64,000 bases of DNA from the NCBI GenBank assembly GCA_011754535.1, contig JAAQVN010000001.1, forward strand, positions 3,596,001-3,660,000, in the 5' to 3' direction. Positions 46,202 through 59,601 of the stretch are shown here, piece by piece. The notes below the pieces were generated by a model. The model did no database searches. It worked only from the letters and a program-made list of their open reading frames with translations, and had not been told where the DNA came from. How positions within the stretch are numbered: position 1 is the stretch's first letter; every line of letters begins with the position of its first letter. Source of the DNA: Enterobacter asburiae. Its GTDB lineage: Bacteria; Pseudomonadota; Gammaproteobacteria; Enterobacterales; Enterobacteriaceae. The translations under genes were made by a program, and so were the position numbers.

Positions 46202-46904
46202 GCTTCACATCCTCTTGTTTCGGCATATCGCTGTCCGGTGCAGCAGATGAACTACCTGGCTGATATTTACGCGACGAGAGCTGCCTTTCGATATCGGTCA
46301 GGTTTTCCAGCTTGCGCGTCGTGGTATCCAGCTGGCTACGTAAATGTTGCTGCTGTTGGCGCAGCGTATCAAGCTCGCTGTCGGTTGACTGTTGCAGCTT
46401 GCTGTAGCGGGAGCGCTCTTCAGACAGCTGCAACTGTAACGTCTGCCCGTCCCGCCAGAGCTGGTAGACCGGGCGCACCTGTGCGGGAAGATTGATCACA
46501 AACGTGTCCAGCCGGGTCACGTTGGCCCGACGTTCAACGGGGGTAATTTTCGCATCGGCCAGTAAAATCCCACGCTTGAAAGCGTCCTGCCAGGTGTCCT
46601 CATCCAGCATCGCCGCCTTCGAGCGGGCGTCTACCGGCGCAAGCCGCTGAGCGCAATCTATTCCGCGCAGCCAGAACAGCGGGTTATTTTCGACGTCATG
46701 CCCTGACAGATTCCAGATATCGTCACAGCGGGTAGAGAGGAAATCCGCCAGCTGGTTATCGGGCCATTTATCTTCTTGTTTACCGCTTATCGCACTTTGC
46801 GGCGCATGGGAAACGCACCCAGCCAGAACTAAACAGGGCAGACTCAGGCGACCCGCTTTGCTGGAAAACACCGCGCGTATGGCGCGGAAAAAGACGTGTG
46901 ACAT
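46188..46904 (-). CDS. qseG: Outer-membrane lipoprotein QseG, partner of GlrK (QseE)
   Basis: This is a 238-residue lipoprotein with a signal peptide ending LAGC, where the lipidated Cys is C30 and Val at +2 fits the outer membrane. A predicted coiled coil follows (ERSRYSKLQQSTDSELDTL). In E. coli QseG stimulates GlrK and so links envelope state to GlmY. I chose the ATG at 46904 because it gives the E. coli-like MSHVF start; an ATG at 46925 adds 7 residues and cannot be excluded. The C-terminus diverges from E. coli. It is the middle gene of the glrK-qseG-glrR operon. Confidence 0.9.
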   Translation of the reverse strand: MSHVFFRAIRAVFSSKAGRLSLPCLVLAGCVSHAPQSAISGKQEDKWPDNQLADFLSTRCDDIWNLSGHDVENNPLFWLRGIDCAQRLAPVDARSKAAMLDEDTWQDAFKRGILLADAKITPVERRANVTRLDTFVINLPAQVRPVYQLWRDGQTLQLQLSEERSRYSKLQQSTDSELDTLRQQQQHLRSQLDTTTRKLENLTDIERQLSSRKYQPGSSSAAPDSDMPKQEDVKHDEP

Positions 46905-46929
46905 ACTCACCAGATATAGATTCATTTTA

Positions 46930-48354
46930 TTAATTTTTCCGGCTCAGGGGCAGTTCAATACGGAAGCAAACATCTGAACGTTCGTCCGTGGCAATGTTTA
47001 GCTCACCCTGCATGCGTCGTATGCAGTCCCGGGCGATGCTTAAGCCCAGACCGCTTCCTTTTACCGCACCTTTCCGCTGATGACTCCCCTGGAAAAAGGG
47101 TTCGAAGATCATGGTTTTTTCGTCATCGGGGATAGGGGTGCCGGTGTTTGCGACGTCAATAAACACCCGGGAACCCTTCGTATAACTTCTGATATAAATG
47201 TTACCGGATTCAGTACCATAGTGCACCGCATTGGAGTATAGATTGTCCAGAACGCTCATTAATAGCATGGGTTCAGCGAGACAGGTCGGTGCATTCAGCT
47301 CTACCCCGGTATGCATCATTTTAGCTCTTGCCGGCAAGCTATGGGCGGAGATCACCATATCCACCAGCGGCTCAATTTCCACCTCTTCCAGCACGACCGC
47401 CCCATCAGCCAGCTTGCGGTTGTAATCCAGAAGCTGCTCAATGAGCTTTTGCAGGTTGCGGCTGCTGGCGTCCAGAATCTCGACAATCTCTTTCTGCTCC
47501 GGCGTAAGCGGTCCTGCCACCTCGTCCGCCAGCAGCTCCGTTCCTTCACGCATGCTGGCCAGCGGGGTTTTCAACTCATGAGAGATATGGCGCAGGAACT
47601 GGTGGCGCTGGGATTCCAGCCACGCCAGGCGCTCGGATAGCCAGATAATGCGCTGGCCGACGGATCGCAGCTCGCGAGGACCTTTAAAGGCAACCGTATC
47701 CCCGAGCGATTTCCCCTCCCCCAGGCGGTTGATCATACGCTGAATACCCTTCACCGGGCCGATGATCATGCGGGTAAAGAGCAGCACCAGCCCGAGGCTC
47801 ACCAGGAACAGCACCAGCGCCTGCCATCCGAAGAACTGGCCGCGCTCGGCAATCTCCTGCTGTAGCTGCTGGCCGCGAGAGAAAATTACCGTCCGCGTGG
47901 ATTGCACCATTTCGGTATTGGCGGCAGCAAAGGCTTCAAGGCGCGCGGCGGCAGCCGCATCCGGGCCGCTGTTATGGCACTGCAGCTGCGCGAGATCGTT
48001 CAGATCCTGACGTAGTGCCTGATAGAGCCTGTCGTCCGGCAGCACGCCCGCGTGGGCATCCAGCATTTCGCTGTAGCGCTTGCGCTGGCTCTGGTACACC
48101 TTCTCCAGCGTCCGATCGTCGAGCACACAGTACTGACGATAGCTACGCTCCATCTCCAGCGCGGCGTTGGTCATCGCTTCACTGCGTCTGGCGTCGATAA
48201 GCGTGGTGCGGTTCGTCAGTGCCGCCTGGGCACTCAGCGCGTTCAGGCTCTGCCACGCCTGCCAGGCGAGGATCAGCAATGGCAGCAGGATCAGCAGAAA
48301 GGCCATCATCACGAGCTGTCGCAGGGAGCGGGGAAAAACGGGCCAGCGTTTCAA
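46930..48354 (-). CDS. glrK: Sensor histidine kinase GlrK (QseE)
   Basis: This is a 474-residue membrane kinase that phosphorylates GlrR. An N-terminal membrane segment (about residues 13-36) precedes a periplasmic sensor domain, then come a second membrane segment (about 175-195) and a HAMP linker. The HisKA domain follows with the phosphorylated H259 (SHELKTPLAS), then the ATPase domain with GSGLGLSIA. It lies immediately downstream of the glmY gene, so it is probably also reached by read-through from the glmY promoter. Confidence 0.96.
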   Translation of the reverse strand: MKRWPVFPRSLRQLVMMAFLLILLPLLILAWQAWQSLNALSAQAALTNRTTLIDARRSEAMTNAALEMERSYRQYCVLDDRTLEKVYQSQRKRYSEMLDAHAGVLPDDRLYQALRQDLNDLAQLQCHNSGPDAAAAARLEAFAAANTEMVQSTRTVIFSRGQQLQQEIAERGQFFGWQALVLFLVSLGLVLLFTRMIIGPVKGIQRMINRLGEGKSLGDTVAFKGPRELRSVGQRIIWLSERLAWLESQRHQFLRHISHELKTPLASMREGTELLADEVAGPLTPEQKEIVEILDASSRNLQKLIEQLLDYNRKLADGAVVLEEVEIEPLVDMVISAHSLPARAKMMHTGVELNAPTCLAEPMLLMSVLDNLYSNAVHYGTESGNIYIRSYTKGSRVFIDVANTGTPIPDDEKTMIFEPFFQGSHQRKGAVKGSGLGLSIARDCIRRMQGELNIATDERSDVCFRIELPLSRKN

Positions 48355-48413
48355 CGCATTACTCTCTTCATGGGGGTTTACGGAGAGCGTAACTGAGTCT
48401 GCCCTTCAGATAC

Positions 48414-48597
48414 AACAAAGCCGGGTAAAAACCCGGCTTTGTCATGGAATAAGGCGGTGCCTAACTCGACGTTTCGCCCTGGCCTGATAAAGCATCGCTA
48501 TGATCAGTAGTTGGACGGCAGGCACCTTTTTGTGCGTCATTCGAAGTTTATGTAGCACGTCCCGAAGGGGCTGACATAAGAAGGTGAATGAGCCACT
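48414..48597 (-). ncRNA. glmY: Small regulatory RNA GlmY
   Basis: GlmY binds the adaptor RapZ and thereby protects the sRNA GlmZ, which activates glmS when glucosamine-6-phosphate is low. The 5' part starts AGTGGCTCATTCACC as in E. coli. The stem around GTCAGCCCCTTCGGGACG and the TGCCTGCCGTCCAACTACTG segment are also kept. A 10-bp AAAGCCGGGT hairpin (48417-48440) forms the 3' terminator. The implied length of 184 nt equals that of E. coli GlmY. It lies between glrK and purL as in E. coli. The exact 3' end and the processed form are inferred. Confidence 0.93.
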
Positions 48598-48607
48598 GGT
48601 TAATATT

Positions 48608-48624
48608 ATGCAACACCCATGCCA
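48608..48624 (-). promoter_or_regulatory. Sigma-54 promoter of glmY
   Basis: On the minus strand TGGCAT-N5-TTGCAT matches the -24/-12 consensus (TGGCAC-N5-TTGCW) with one change. The -12 element is about 12 bases before the predicted start at 48597. An AT-rich stretch overlaps it, so a sigma-70 promoter at nearly the same start, known for E. coli glmY, is possible. Confidence 0.9.
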
Positions 48625-48713
48625 GAATGCAAAACAAAATATTAACACATTGAAATATATAATTTTTACTCACTTAATCGGTTCATTGTGTGTTGAATGA
48701 TTTCCAGGCTAAG

Positions 48714-48731
48714 TGTCGCTATTAAGCAACA
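48714..48731. promoter_or_regulatory. GlrR-binding site, promoter-proximal copy
   Basis: TGTC-N10-AACA differs by one base from the GlrR motif TGTC-N10-GACA. It lies about 117-134 bases upstream of the predicted glmY start, the typical range for a sigma-54 enhancer. Confidence 0.65.
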
Positions 48732-48776
48732 CCTTAATGGGAACCTTTACTGCTATATATAAATCAATGAGTTATA

Positions 48777-48794
48777 TGTCTCCTTTTAGAGACA
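48777..48794. promoter_or_regulatory. GlrR-binding site, middle copy
   Basis: TGTC-N10-GACA is an exact match to the motif known for GlrR at E. coli glmY. It lies about 180-197 bases upstream of the predicted glmY start. Confidence 0.85.
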
Positions 48795-48809
48795 GTCATG
48801 TACCCTCTT

Positions 48810-48827
48810 TGTCGCAATTTTGCGACA
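48810..48827. promoter_or_regulatory. GlrR-binding site, distal copy
   Basis: TGTC-N10-GACA is an exact match within the longer palindrome TGTCGCAATTTTGCGACA. It is 15 bases after the middle copy and abuts the purL terminator. Confidence 0.85.
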
Positions 48828-48832
48828 CGCAT

Positions 48833-48865
48833 AAAAAAGCCCGGTGGCGCTACCGCTTACCGGGC
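48833..48865 (-). terminator. purL terminator, REP-like in sequence
   Basis: On the minus strand GCCCGGT and ACCGGGC form a stem around an inner GCGGTAGCGC element, followed by six T residues. The sequence on the plus strand (GCCCGGTGGCGCTACCGC, then TTACCGGGCCTGCG) also fits a classic REP unit, so a REP appears to serve as this gene's rho-independent terminator. Confidence 0.85.
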
Positions 48866-48888
48866 CTGCGAAGTACCTGCTTTATTTC

Positions 48889-51800
48889 TTAACCCAGCTG
48901 TTTACGCGCGTTGCGGAAGATGCGCATCCACGGGCTGTCCTCGCCCCAGTTTTCCGGATGCCAGGAGTTGCTCACGGTACGGAACACGCGCTCCGGGTGC
49001 GGCATCATAATAGTCGCGCGGCCGCTTTCGCTGGTCACCGCCGTAATACCGTTGACGGAGCCGTTCGGGTTAGCCGGATAGGTTTCCGTGACCTTGCCGA
49101 AGTTATCGACAAAGCGCAGCGCCACCAGGCCTTTGCTCTCCAGCTGAGCCAGATGCGCAGCATCACGCACCTCTACCTGGCCTTCACCGTGGGAAACGGC
49201 GATTGGCATCTGTGAACCGACCATCCCCTGCAGCAGCAGAGACGGGCTTTGGGTCACTTCCACCAGGCTGAAGCGCGCTTCGAAGCGGTCAGACTGGTTG
49301 CGCACAAAGCGCGGCCAGGCTTCGCTGCCCGGGATCAGTTCGCGCAGGTTAGACATCATCTGGCAGCCGTTGCACACGCCCAGCGCCAGCGTTTGCGGAC
49401 GGTGGAAGAAGGTTTCGAACTCATCGCGCACGCGGCTGTTGAACAGAATGGACTTCGCCCAGCCTTCACCCGCGCCCAGCACGTCCCCGTAGGAGAAACC
49501 GCCGCACGCCACCAGCGCATGGAAATCTTCCAGACCGGTACGTCCGGCCAGCAGGTCGCTCATGTGGACGTCGATAGCGTCAAAGCCCGCGCGGTGGAAG
49601 GCTGCCGCCATCTCAACGTGGGAGTTAACGCCCTGCTCGCGCAGAACGGCCACTTTCGGACGCGCGCCGGTCGCAATGTACGGCGCGGCAATGTCTTCAT
49701 TGATGTCGAAGGAGAGCTTCACGTTCAGGCCTGGATCGTTGTCGTTAGCCTTCGCATTGTGCTCCTGATCGGCACATTCCGGGTTATCACGCAGGCGCTG
49801 CATCTGCCAGGTGGTTTCCGCCCACCACATGCGCAGCGTGGTGCGGCTTTCGCTGAACACGGCGTGACCGTCAGCTTCAATGACGAAGCGATCACCCTGA
49901 ACGGCTTTACCCAGATAGTGCACGCAGTCAGCCAGGCCATGCTGCGCCAGCAGCGCTTCAACCGCATCGCGGTCTGCCGCGCGAACCTGAATCACCGCGC
50001 CCAGCTCTTCGTTAAACAGCGCCGCCAGGCGGTCTTCACCAAGCGTGGCAATGTTCGCTTCCACGCCGCAGTGGCCGGTGAAGGCCATCTCTGCCAGCGT
50101 CACCAGCAGGCCGCCGTCGGAGCGGTCGTGGTAGGCCAGCAGCTTGCGCTGCGCCACCAGCGCCTGAATCGCGTCGTAGAAGCCTTTCAGCTGCGCCACG
50201 TCGCGCACGTCGGCTGGCTTGTCGCCGAGCTGACGGTAAACCTGCGCCAGCGCGGTGGCGCCCAGCGCATTGTGGCCTTTGCCCAGGTCAATCAGCAGCA
50301 GGGCGTTGTCTTCGGTGGCCAGTTGCGGCGTAACGGTGTGGCGCACGTCTTCCACGCGGGCAAACGCGGTGATCACCAGCGACAGCGGAGAGGTCATCTC
50401 GCGCTGCTCGTTACCTTCCTGCCAGCGAGTTTTCATCGACATGGAGTCTTTACCCACCGGAATGGTCAGGCCGAGGGCTGGACACAGCTCCTCACCCACC
50501 GCTTTCACGGCTTCATACAGGCCCGCGTCTTCGCCAGGGTGGCCGGCAGCGGCCATCCAGTTCGCGGAAAGCTTGATACGTTTGATGTCGCCAATCTGCG
50601 TCGCGGCAATGTTGGTCAGCGCTTCACCCACCGCCAGACGGGCAGAGGCGGCGAAGTCCAGCAGCGCCACCGGGGTGCGTTCGCCGAGAGCCATCGCTTC
50701 GCCGTAGTAGCTGTCGAGGCTCGCGGTGGTCACGGCGCAGTTAGCGACCGGGATCTGCCACGGGCCGACCATCTGGTCGCGGGAGACCATACCGGTCACG
50801 GTACGGTCGCCGATGGTCACCAGGAAGGTTTTCTCCGCCACAGCAGGCAGGTGCAGCACGCGGTTGACCGCTTCTGCCACGGTGATGCCCTGGCGATCCA
50901 GCGCTTTGCCCGCCGCTTTGCGGGTGGTTACGTCGCGGGTCATCTTCGGCGTTTTACCGAGCAGCACGTCGAGCGGCAGATCGATCGGCTGGTTGTCAAA
51001 GTGGGTGTCGCTTAAGGAAAGGTGCTGCTCTTCGGTCGCTTCACCGATGACGGCATACGGCGCGCGCTCGCGGCGGCACAGCTCGTCAAACAGCGGCAGC
51101 TGATCCGCAGCAACCGCCAGCACGTAGCGCTCCTGGGATTCGTTACACCAGATTTCCAGCGGGCTCATGCCCGGCTCATCGCTCAGGATATCGCGCAGGT
51201 TGAAGCGTCCGCCGCGGCCGCCATCGCTCACCAGCTCAGGCATGGCGTTTGACAGGCCACCCGCGCCCACGTCGTGGATGAACAGAATCGGGTTGGCATC
51301 GCCCAGCTGCCAGCAGCGGTCGATCACTTCCTGGCAGCGACGCTCCATTTCAGGGTTGTCGCGCTGCACGGACGCGAAATCGAGATCCGCGTCAGACTGG
51401 CCGGAGGCCATAGAGGAGGCCGCGCCGCCGCCCAGACCGATGTTCATGGCCGGGCCGCCCAGCACGATCAGCTTCGCGCCGACGACGATCTCGCCTTTCT
51501 GCACGTGATCGGCACGAATGTTGCCGATCCCGCCCGCCAGCATGATCGGTTTGTGGTAGCCGCGCAGCTCTTCGCCGTTGTGGCTGTCCACTTTCTCTTC
51601 ATAGGTACGGAAGTAACCGTTCAGCGCCGGACGGCCAAATTCGTTGTTGAACGCTGCCCCGCCCAGCGGGCCTTCGGTCATGATATCCAGCGCGGTGACA
51701 ATGCGCTCTGGCTTGCCGAAATCTTCTTCCCACGGCTGTTCAAAGCCCGGGATACGCAGGTTGGATACGGAGAAACCGACCAGACCCGCTTTGGGTTTTG

Positions 51801-52776
51801 CACCACGACCGGTCGCCCCTTCGTCACGGATTTCACCGCCGGAGCCGGTCGCCGCCCCCGGCCACGGAGAGATTGCGGTCGGGTGGTTGTGGGTTTCCAC
51901 TTTCATCAGGATATGCGCAGGCTCCTGGTGGAAGTCATAGCGCCCTGCTTCGCGATCGGCGAAGAAGCGGCCCACCTCGGAACCTTCCATCACCGCGGCG
52001 TTGTCTTTGTAGGCAGACAGCACGTGGTCAGGGGTTTGCTCCATGGTGTTTTTGATCATTTTGAACAGCGACTTCGGCTGCTGTTCGCCGTCAATAATCC
52101 AGTCGGCGTTGAAAATTTTGTGGCGGCAGTGCTCAGAGTTAGCCTGCGCGAACATATAGAGTTCGATATCGTTCGGGTTACGGTTGAGCTTAATGAACGC
52201 ATCCTGCAGGTAGTCGATTTCGTCTTCTGCCAGCGCCAGGCCGAGACGCAGGTTGGCGTCAATCAGCGCCTGACGGCCCTGCCCCAGCAGATCCACGCTC
52301 TGTACCGGCGCAGGCTGATGGTGGGAGAAAAGCTTCTGCGCGTCATCGAGAGAGGCAAACACGCTCTCCATCATGCGATCGTGCAGTTCAGCCGCAACCG
52401 CCAGCCACTGCGCGTCGCTCAGGGTAGAGGCTTCAACATAGTACGCCACGCCGCGCTCCAGACGGTTAATCTGGCTCAGGCCGCAGTTGTGGGCGATGTC
52501 GGTAGCTTTGGAAGACCAGGGGGAGATGGTACCCGGACGCGGCGTCGCAAGGATCAGTTTGCCGGTTGGCGTATGGCTGCTCAGATTTGGACCATACTTG
52601 AGCAGGCGTTCCAGCTGTACGCGCTCCTCTGCATTCAGGGGGGCATTCAGGTCAGCAAAATGGACATACTCAGCGTAAATATTGCTTACCGGAAGGTCGG
52701 CCGCCTGAAAACGTGCCAGCAGTTTGGTAATACGGAAGGCAGACAGTGCAGGCGAACCACGCAGAATTTCCATCAT
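48889..52776 (-). CDS. purL: Phosphoribosylformylglycinamidine synthase
   Basis: PurL carries out step four of purine synthesis, converting FGAR to FGAM with ATP and glutamine. The 1295-residue single-chain form matches E. coli exactly in length. It has the N-terminal PurS-like domain, two AIRS-type synthetase halves ([16 protein letters not shown] and HDRSDGG segments) and a C-terminal glutaminase with its catalytic Cys in GVCNGCQ plus the MMPHPER segment. The start is MMEILRGS as in E. coli. A PurR box lies about 90 bases upstream, and a terminator follows the stop. Confidence 0.98.
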   Translation of the reverse strand: MMEILRGSPALSAFRITKLLARFQAADLPVSNIYAEYVHFADLNAPLNAEERVQLERLLKYGPNLSSHTPTGKLILATPRPGTISPWSSKATDIAHNCGLSQINRLERGVAYYVEASTLSDAQWLAVAAELHDRMMESVFASLDDAQKLFSHHQPAPVQSVDLLGQGRQALIDANLRLGLALAEDEIDYLQDAFIKLNRNPNDIELYMFAQANSEHCRHKIFNADWIIDGEQQPKSLFKMIKNTMEQTPDHVLSAYKDNAAVMEGSEVGRFFADREAGRYDFHQEPAHILMKVETHNHPTAISPWPGAATGSGGEIRDEGATGRGAKPKAGLVGFSVSNLRIPGFEQPWEEDFGKPERIVTALDIMTEGPLGGAAFNNEFGRPALNGYFRTYEEKVDSHNGEELRGYHKPIMLAGGIGNIRADHVQKGEIVVGAKLIVLGGPAMNIGLGGGAASSMASGQSDADLDFASVQRDNPEMERRCQEVIDRCWQLGDANPILFIHDVGAGGLSNAMPELVSDGGRGGRFNLRDILSDEPGMSPLEIWCNESQERYVLAVAADQLPLFDELCRRERAPYAVIGEATEEQHLSLSDTHFDNQPIDLPLDVLLGKTPKMTRDVTTRKAAGKALDRQGITVAEAVNRVLHLPAVAEKTFLVTIGDRTVTGMVSRDQMVGPWQIPVANCAVTTASLDSYYGEAMALGERTPVALLDFAASARLAVGEALTNIAATQIGDIKRIKLSANWMAAAGHPGEDAGLYEAVKAVGEELCPALGLTIPVGKDSMSMKTRWQEGNEQREMTSPLSLVITAFARVEDVRHTVTPQLATEDNALLLIDLGKGHNALGATALAQVYRQLGDKPADVRDVAQLKGFYDAIQALVAQRKLLAYHDRSDGGLLVTLAEMAFTGHCGVEANIATLGEDRLAALFNEELGAVIQVRAADRDAVEALLAQHGLADCVHYLGKAVQGDRFVIEADGHAVFSESRTTLRMWWAETTWQMQRLRDNPECADQEHNAKANDNDPGLNVKLSFDINEDIAAPYIATGARPKVAVLREQGVNSHVEMAAAFHRAGFDAIDVHMSDLLAGRTGLEDFHALVACGGFSYGDVLGAGEGWAKSILFNSRVRDEFETFFHRPQTLALGVCNGCQMMSNLRELIPGSEAWPRFVRNQSDRFEARFSLVEVTQSPSLLLQGMVGSQMPIAVSHGEGQVEVRDAAHLAQLESKGLVALRFVDNFGKVTETYPANPNGSVNGITAVTSESGRATIMMPHPERVFRTVSNSWHPENWGEDSPWMRIFRNARKQLG

Positions 52777-52862
52777 AAGTCTCTCGTCTTCGAAGCGCCG
52801 GGGCGCTTACAGTGTGCGCAAGGGGGGAAAACGGGCGTCATTATAGAGAATCCTGAGCGTCG

Positions 52863-52878
52863 ACGAAACCGTTTGCGT
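52863..52878. promoter_or_regulatory. PurR operator upstream of purL
   Basis: ACGAAACCGTTTGCGT is the reverse complement of ACGCAAACGGTTTCGT and fits the PurR palindrome. It lies about 87 bases before the purL start, where the promoter must be. Confidence 0.85.
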
Positions 52879-53043
52879 CGAAATAAAATTTGCGAAGATG
52901 TTTAGCAATAGATGTGACCTGTCTCTCTAATTGGTTGCCAAGTGGCGCAAGTTTACGCAAAATGCCGCTCATTCAATGGCAAACCTTATTGTTAACATGG
53001 CTACAGCAGACTGAGGCATCCGGCGTCGCAGAGAATTAACTAA

Positions 53044-55033
<1,990 letters not shown>

Positions 55034-55045
55034 TTATAGATAAGA

Positions 55046-55681
55046 CTATTCGAGTTGCTGAAGTTCGCCGAGGGGAGTCACGCGCCAGCGGTGCTGGCAA
55101 AAGTAGAGCAGCGGGTTGTCCTGTTTGCTGTCGCTGTAGCCGCTGTACAGCCGCAGCGGCGTGCCGATACGTTTTTCCAGCTGGACCACTTTTTCATGCC
55201 CCAGGCAGCGCATCGTCAGTACCCAGCCACCGTAGCCGCGGGAAATTTGCGTGGCGATAAGATTTACGCGCGGAAGCCAGGGTGTATCAAAGTAGACCCG
55301 CTCCACCAGCGTCTGCGGCGAGCCGGTAATCAACCAGATGTCGGCGTCGTTGGCATCAAGATAGCTGGTGAGGCGCGCCTGCACCACGGGAAACGCGGCA
55401 ACGTGGCCGCGAAACCAGTCAGCGAAATCCTGTTCGAGCTGTTTGAGCCGCGCTTCACTGTGACCGAAGGTGCATCCCCAGAGCAGCAGGCTCATCGGCC
55501 AGCGCGCCGCCCGGCCTTTTACCAGCAGCGCAATGCCAATCACGGGTAAGAGCGGTAAGACGAGCAGCGCGTTCAGAGGCTGACGCCGCAGCAGGTAGCG
55601 CATAAACGTACCAAACATATCCTGCTGATGCAGCGTTCCATCCAGGTCGAAAAAGACAACGCGACGCTCGTGATTGGCCAA
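55046..55681 (-). CDS. pgpC: Phosphatidylglycerophosphatase C
   Basis: PgpC (YfhB) is an inner-membrane HAD phosphatase that makes phosphatidylglycerol from PGP. The nucleophile motif DLDGT is present (VVFFDLDGTLHQQD), followed by a membrane segment rich in Leu (LLVLPLLPVIGIALL) and later HAD motifs (LITGSP, SGYSDSKQDNPLL). The 211 residues match E. coli. It lies 3 bases after the PTS gene, so it is probably the last gene of that operon. Confidence 0.95.
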   Translation of the reverse strand: MANHERRVVFFDLDGTLHQQDMFGTFMRYLLRRQPLNALLVLPLLPVIGIALLVKGRAARWPMSLLLWGCTFGHSEARLKQLEQDFADWFRGHVAAFPVVQARLTSYLDANDADIWLITGSPQTLVERVYFDTPWLPRVNLIATQISRGYGGWVLTMRCLGHEKVVQLEKRIGTPLRLYSGYSDSKQDNPLLYFCQHRWRVTPLGELQQLE

Positions 55682-55684
55682 ACC

Positions 55685-57046
55685 TTACTCCTCTGGGTCG
55701 TTGAATCCTAACAGCCAGGTAAACAGGAACCCGGCGATCACCGCTACTAAATAGCCTAACAGATAGAGCATCACTTTTCCGGTCACGATGGTTAACGCCA
55801 GCGGTAAACCGGAAAGACCAAAGGTGATAACGGTGGCGACTTTCCAGTAGCTGATGAGCGCCCCGCCCACCGCGCCGCCCAGACAGGCGGCGAGGAACGG
55901 TTTACCAAGCGGCAGCGTGACGCCGAATATCAACGGCTCGCCGATACCAAGCAGCCCGACCGGCAACGCCCCTTTAATCACTTTTTTCAGGCGCGCGTTG
56001 CGGGTTTTCATCAGGACGGCAATCGCTGCCCCCACCTGCCCGACGCCCGCCATCGAGAGAATAGGCAGCAGCGCGTTGTAACCGTGCGCCTGCACCAGCT
56101 CGACGTGAATAGGTACCAGCCCCTGGTGCAGGCCGGTCAGCACCAGCGGCAGGAAGGTGCCTGACAACACCGCGCCCACTAACAGGCCGCCGCGGTCAAT
56201 AGCCAGAGACGCGCCGTGGGCGATGGCATCAGAGATCCACCCGCCTAGCGGCTGAAGGACCACAATCGCGACGCTACCGGTAATTAAGGTGGTCAGCAGC
56301 GGGTTGAGGATAAGCTCAATCGAGCCGGGCAGAACCGTACGTAGCTTTTTCTCGATCCAGCACATCAGAATAACCACCAGCAGCACGGCAATTACCCCGC
56401 CGCGACCAGGCTGGAGCGCCTCGCCAAACAGCGTGATTTGCGCCAACTGCGGGCTGGACAAGATCCCCGCCATTACGCCACCCATGGCCAGCGATCCGCC
56501 AAACACTTTGGCGGTATTGACCCCGACCAGAATGTTCATGATGGCAAACACCGCGCTGCCAAAGATTGCGAGAATACCCAGCAGGTTCGGATACTGCGTT
56601 GCAAAGTCCCCGACGATATCCGGCCGCTTGAGGATGTTGATGATCCCGGTGATCAGGCCAGAGGCAATAAACGCGGGGATCAGCGGGATAAAGACGTTTG
56701 CCAGCTGTCGCAGCGCGTCGCTCATGGGGGCTTTATATTTCGCCTTCGCCTGCGCTTTGGTGCGTTCAGCATCGTCAACCGTCACGCTCGCTTCGCCGCC
56801 CATCAGCGCACGCATGGCATCGACGACCTGCGCCGCCTTGCCCGGCCCGACGATCAGCTGGTGCTGCTGCCCCTGTTTCACATAGCCGCTGACGCCGGAT
56901 AGCTTCTTCAGACCCGGCACGTCAAGCTGGTCGTCGTTATGCACCTCGACGCGCACGCGCGTCATGCAGTTTTCCAGACGCTGAATATTTTTTTCTCCGC
57001 CGATCCCCTGCAGGATATCGCTGGCGAGCGCTGCTGTTTTGTCCAT
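55685..57046 (-). CDS. murP: PTS EIIBC component, MurNAc (MurP)-like
   Basis: This is a 453-residue PTS permease. The N-terminal EIIB domain has its phospho-acceptor C27 (LENCMTRVRV), and the EIIC domain has about ten membrane segments and family motifs (GVGQVGAA, GIGEPLIFGVTLP). No EIIA is present. It lies 11 bases downstream of murQ, so N-acetylmuramic acid import as the 6-phosphate is the likely role. It is shorter than E. coli MurP (474) and only moderately similar, so it may be a paralogue with a related muropeptide-derived or other substrate; the symbol is given by context. Confidence 0.75.
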   Translation of the reverse strand: MDKTAALASDILQGIGGEKNIQRLENCMTRVRVEVHNDDQLDVPGLKKLSGVSGYVKQGQQHQLIVGPGKAAQVVDAMRALMGGEASVTVDDAERTKAQAKAKYKAPMSDALRQLANVFIPLIPAFIASGLITGIINILKRPDIVGDFATQYPNLLGILAIFGSAVFAIMNILVGVNTAKVFGGSLAMGGVMAGILSSPQLAQITLFGEALQPGRGGVIAVLLVVILMCWIEKKLRTVLPGSIELILNPLLTTLITGSVAIVVLQPLGGWISDAIAHGASLAIDRGGLLVGAVLSGTFLPLVLTGLHQGLVPIHVELVQAHGYNALLPILSMAGVGQVGAAIAVLMKTRNARLKKVIKGALPVGLLGIGEPLIFGVTLPLGKPFLAACLGGAVGGALISYWKVATVITFGLSGLPLALTIVTGKVMLYLLGYLVAVIAGFLFTWLLGFNDPEE

Positions 57047-57057
57047 ACACGCCTCTG

Positions 57058-57951
57058 CTAGTTTTCTAATGCCGCCCGTAAGAAGCCGTTATGCGCATCA
57101 AGCCTGGCTCGCGCGGCCGCCGCATCCAGCCCGCTTAAGATCATCAGAATGGCGGGTTTAACATCGTGATCGGTCTGTTTGAGTACCGCTTCTGCCTCTT
57201 CACGGCCTGCGCCTGTCGCCTCCATCACCATGCGGCAGGCTCTGTCCACCAGCTTGACGTTGGTGGCCTGCATATCCACCATCAAGTTTTGGTAGACCTT
57301 GCCAAATTTCACCATCGCGCCGGTGGAGATCATATTGAGCACCAGCTTTTGCGCGGTCCCGGATTTCAGGCGCGTGGAGCCGGTGAGCGCTTCCGGCCCA
57401 ACGACCGGAGAGATAGCGATAGCGGCCACCTGCGCAATCGGGGAGCCGGGATTGCAGGAGATGGCGACCGTCGTACAGCCGGTCCGGTTGGCGTATTCCA
57501 GGCCACCAATGACGTACGGCGTGCGCCCGGATGCCGCCAGGCCGACCACCAGATCGTTCGCCGTCAGGTTCAGATCCTTCAGGTCATCCTCGCCCAGCTG
57601 TTTGTTATCTTCCGCACCTTCAACAGCTTTCAGCAGCGCGCCGGGCCCCCCCGCAATCAGGCCAACGACCAGGCCGTGCGGAACGCCAAAGGTGGGCGGA
57701 CATTCCGAGGCATCCAGCACGCCAAGACGCCCGCTGGTGCCGGCGCCCATATAGATAATGCGACCGCCGGCCTTAAGGGCCGCCGCCGCCGCATCGACCG
57801 CTTTCGCTACCTCAGGCAATGTCTCTTTCACTGCCTGCGCGACCAGCGTATCCTGTTGATTAAAGCGGTTAACCAGCTCCAGGGTGGAGAGCGCATCCAG
57901 ATCCATGGTTTGCGGGTTACGCGTTTCAGAAACAAGTGAGCCAAGATTCAT
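57058..57951 (-). CDS. murQ: N-acetylmuramic acid 6-phosphate etherase
   Basis: MurQ cleaves the lactyl ether of MurNAc-6-phosphate to give GlcNAc-6-phosphate and lactate during wall recycling. The 297-residue SIS-domain protein has the signature [27 protein letters not shown], here including the catalytic acid Glu of SECPPT, and [11 protein letters not shown]. It is the first gene of a murQ-PTS-pgpC unit and is divergent from yfhH over a 117-base gap. In K-12 murQ lies elsewhere, with murR and murP. Confidence 0.95.
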   Translation of the reverse strand: MNLGSLVSETRNPQTMDLDALSTLELVNRFNQQDTLVAQAVKETLPEVAKAVDAAAAALKAGGRIIYMGAGTSGRLGVLDASECPPTFGVPHGLVVGLIAGGPGALLKAVEGAEDNKQLGEDDLKDLNLTANDLVVGLAASGRTPYVIGGLEYANRTGCTTVAISCNPGSPIAQVAAIAISPVVGPEALTGSTRLKSGTAQKLVLNMISTGAMVKFGKVYQNLMVDMQATNVKLVDRACRMVMEATGAGREEAEAVLKQTDHDVKPAILMILSGLDAAAARARLDAHNGFLRAALEN

Positions 57952-58068
57952 TTTTGTACCTCAAGAATTTTTAATTCATAATAATCTCACTATAATGGAA
58001 TATAAAATTCATTCAGGCGAGCAAAATTCGTATTTGCGCAGACAATCACATTTCCGCCGGGAGTACCT

Positions 58069-59600
<1,532 letters not shown>

Positions 59601-59601
<1 letters not shown>

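Noticed and set aside
46905..46925. QseG start at the ATG at 46925
   Set aside because: It is possible, but the ATG at 46904 gives a signal peptide closer in length and sequence to E. coli QseG.
49249..51015. 588-codon open frame on the plus strand inside purL
   Set aside because: It is antisense to a fully conserved PurL segment, has no recognisable domain, and is rich in His, Arg and Gln as expected for the complement of GC-rich coding DNA.
51274..52905. 543-codon open frame on the plus strand inside purL
   Set aside because: Antisense shadow of purL with no ribosome-binding site or familiar motif; it would also cross the purL promoter.
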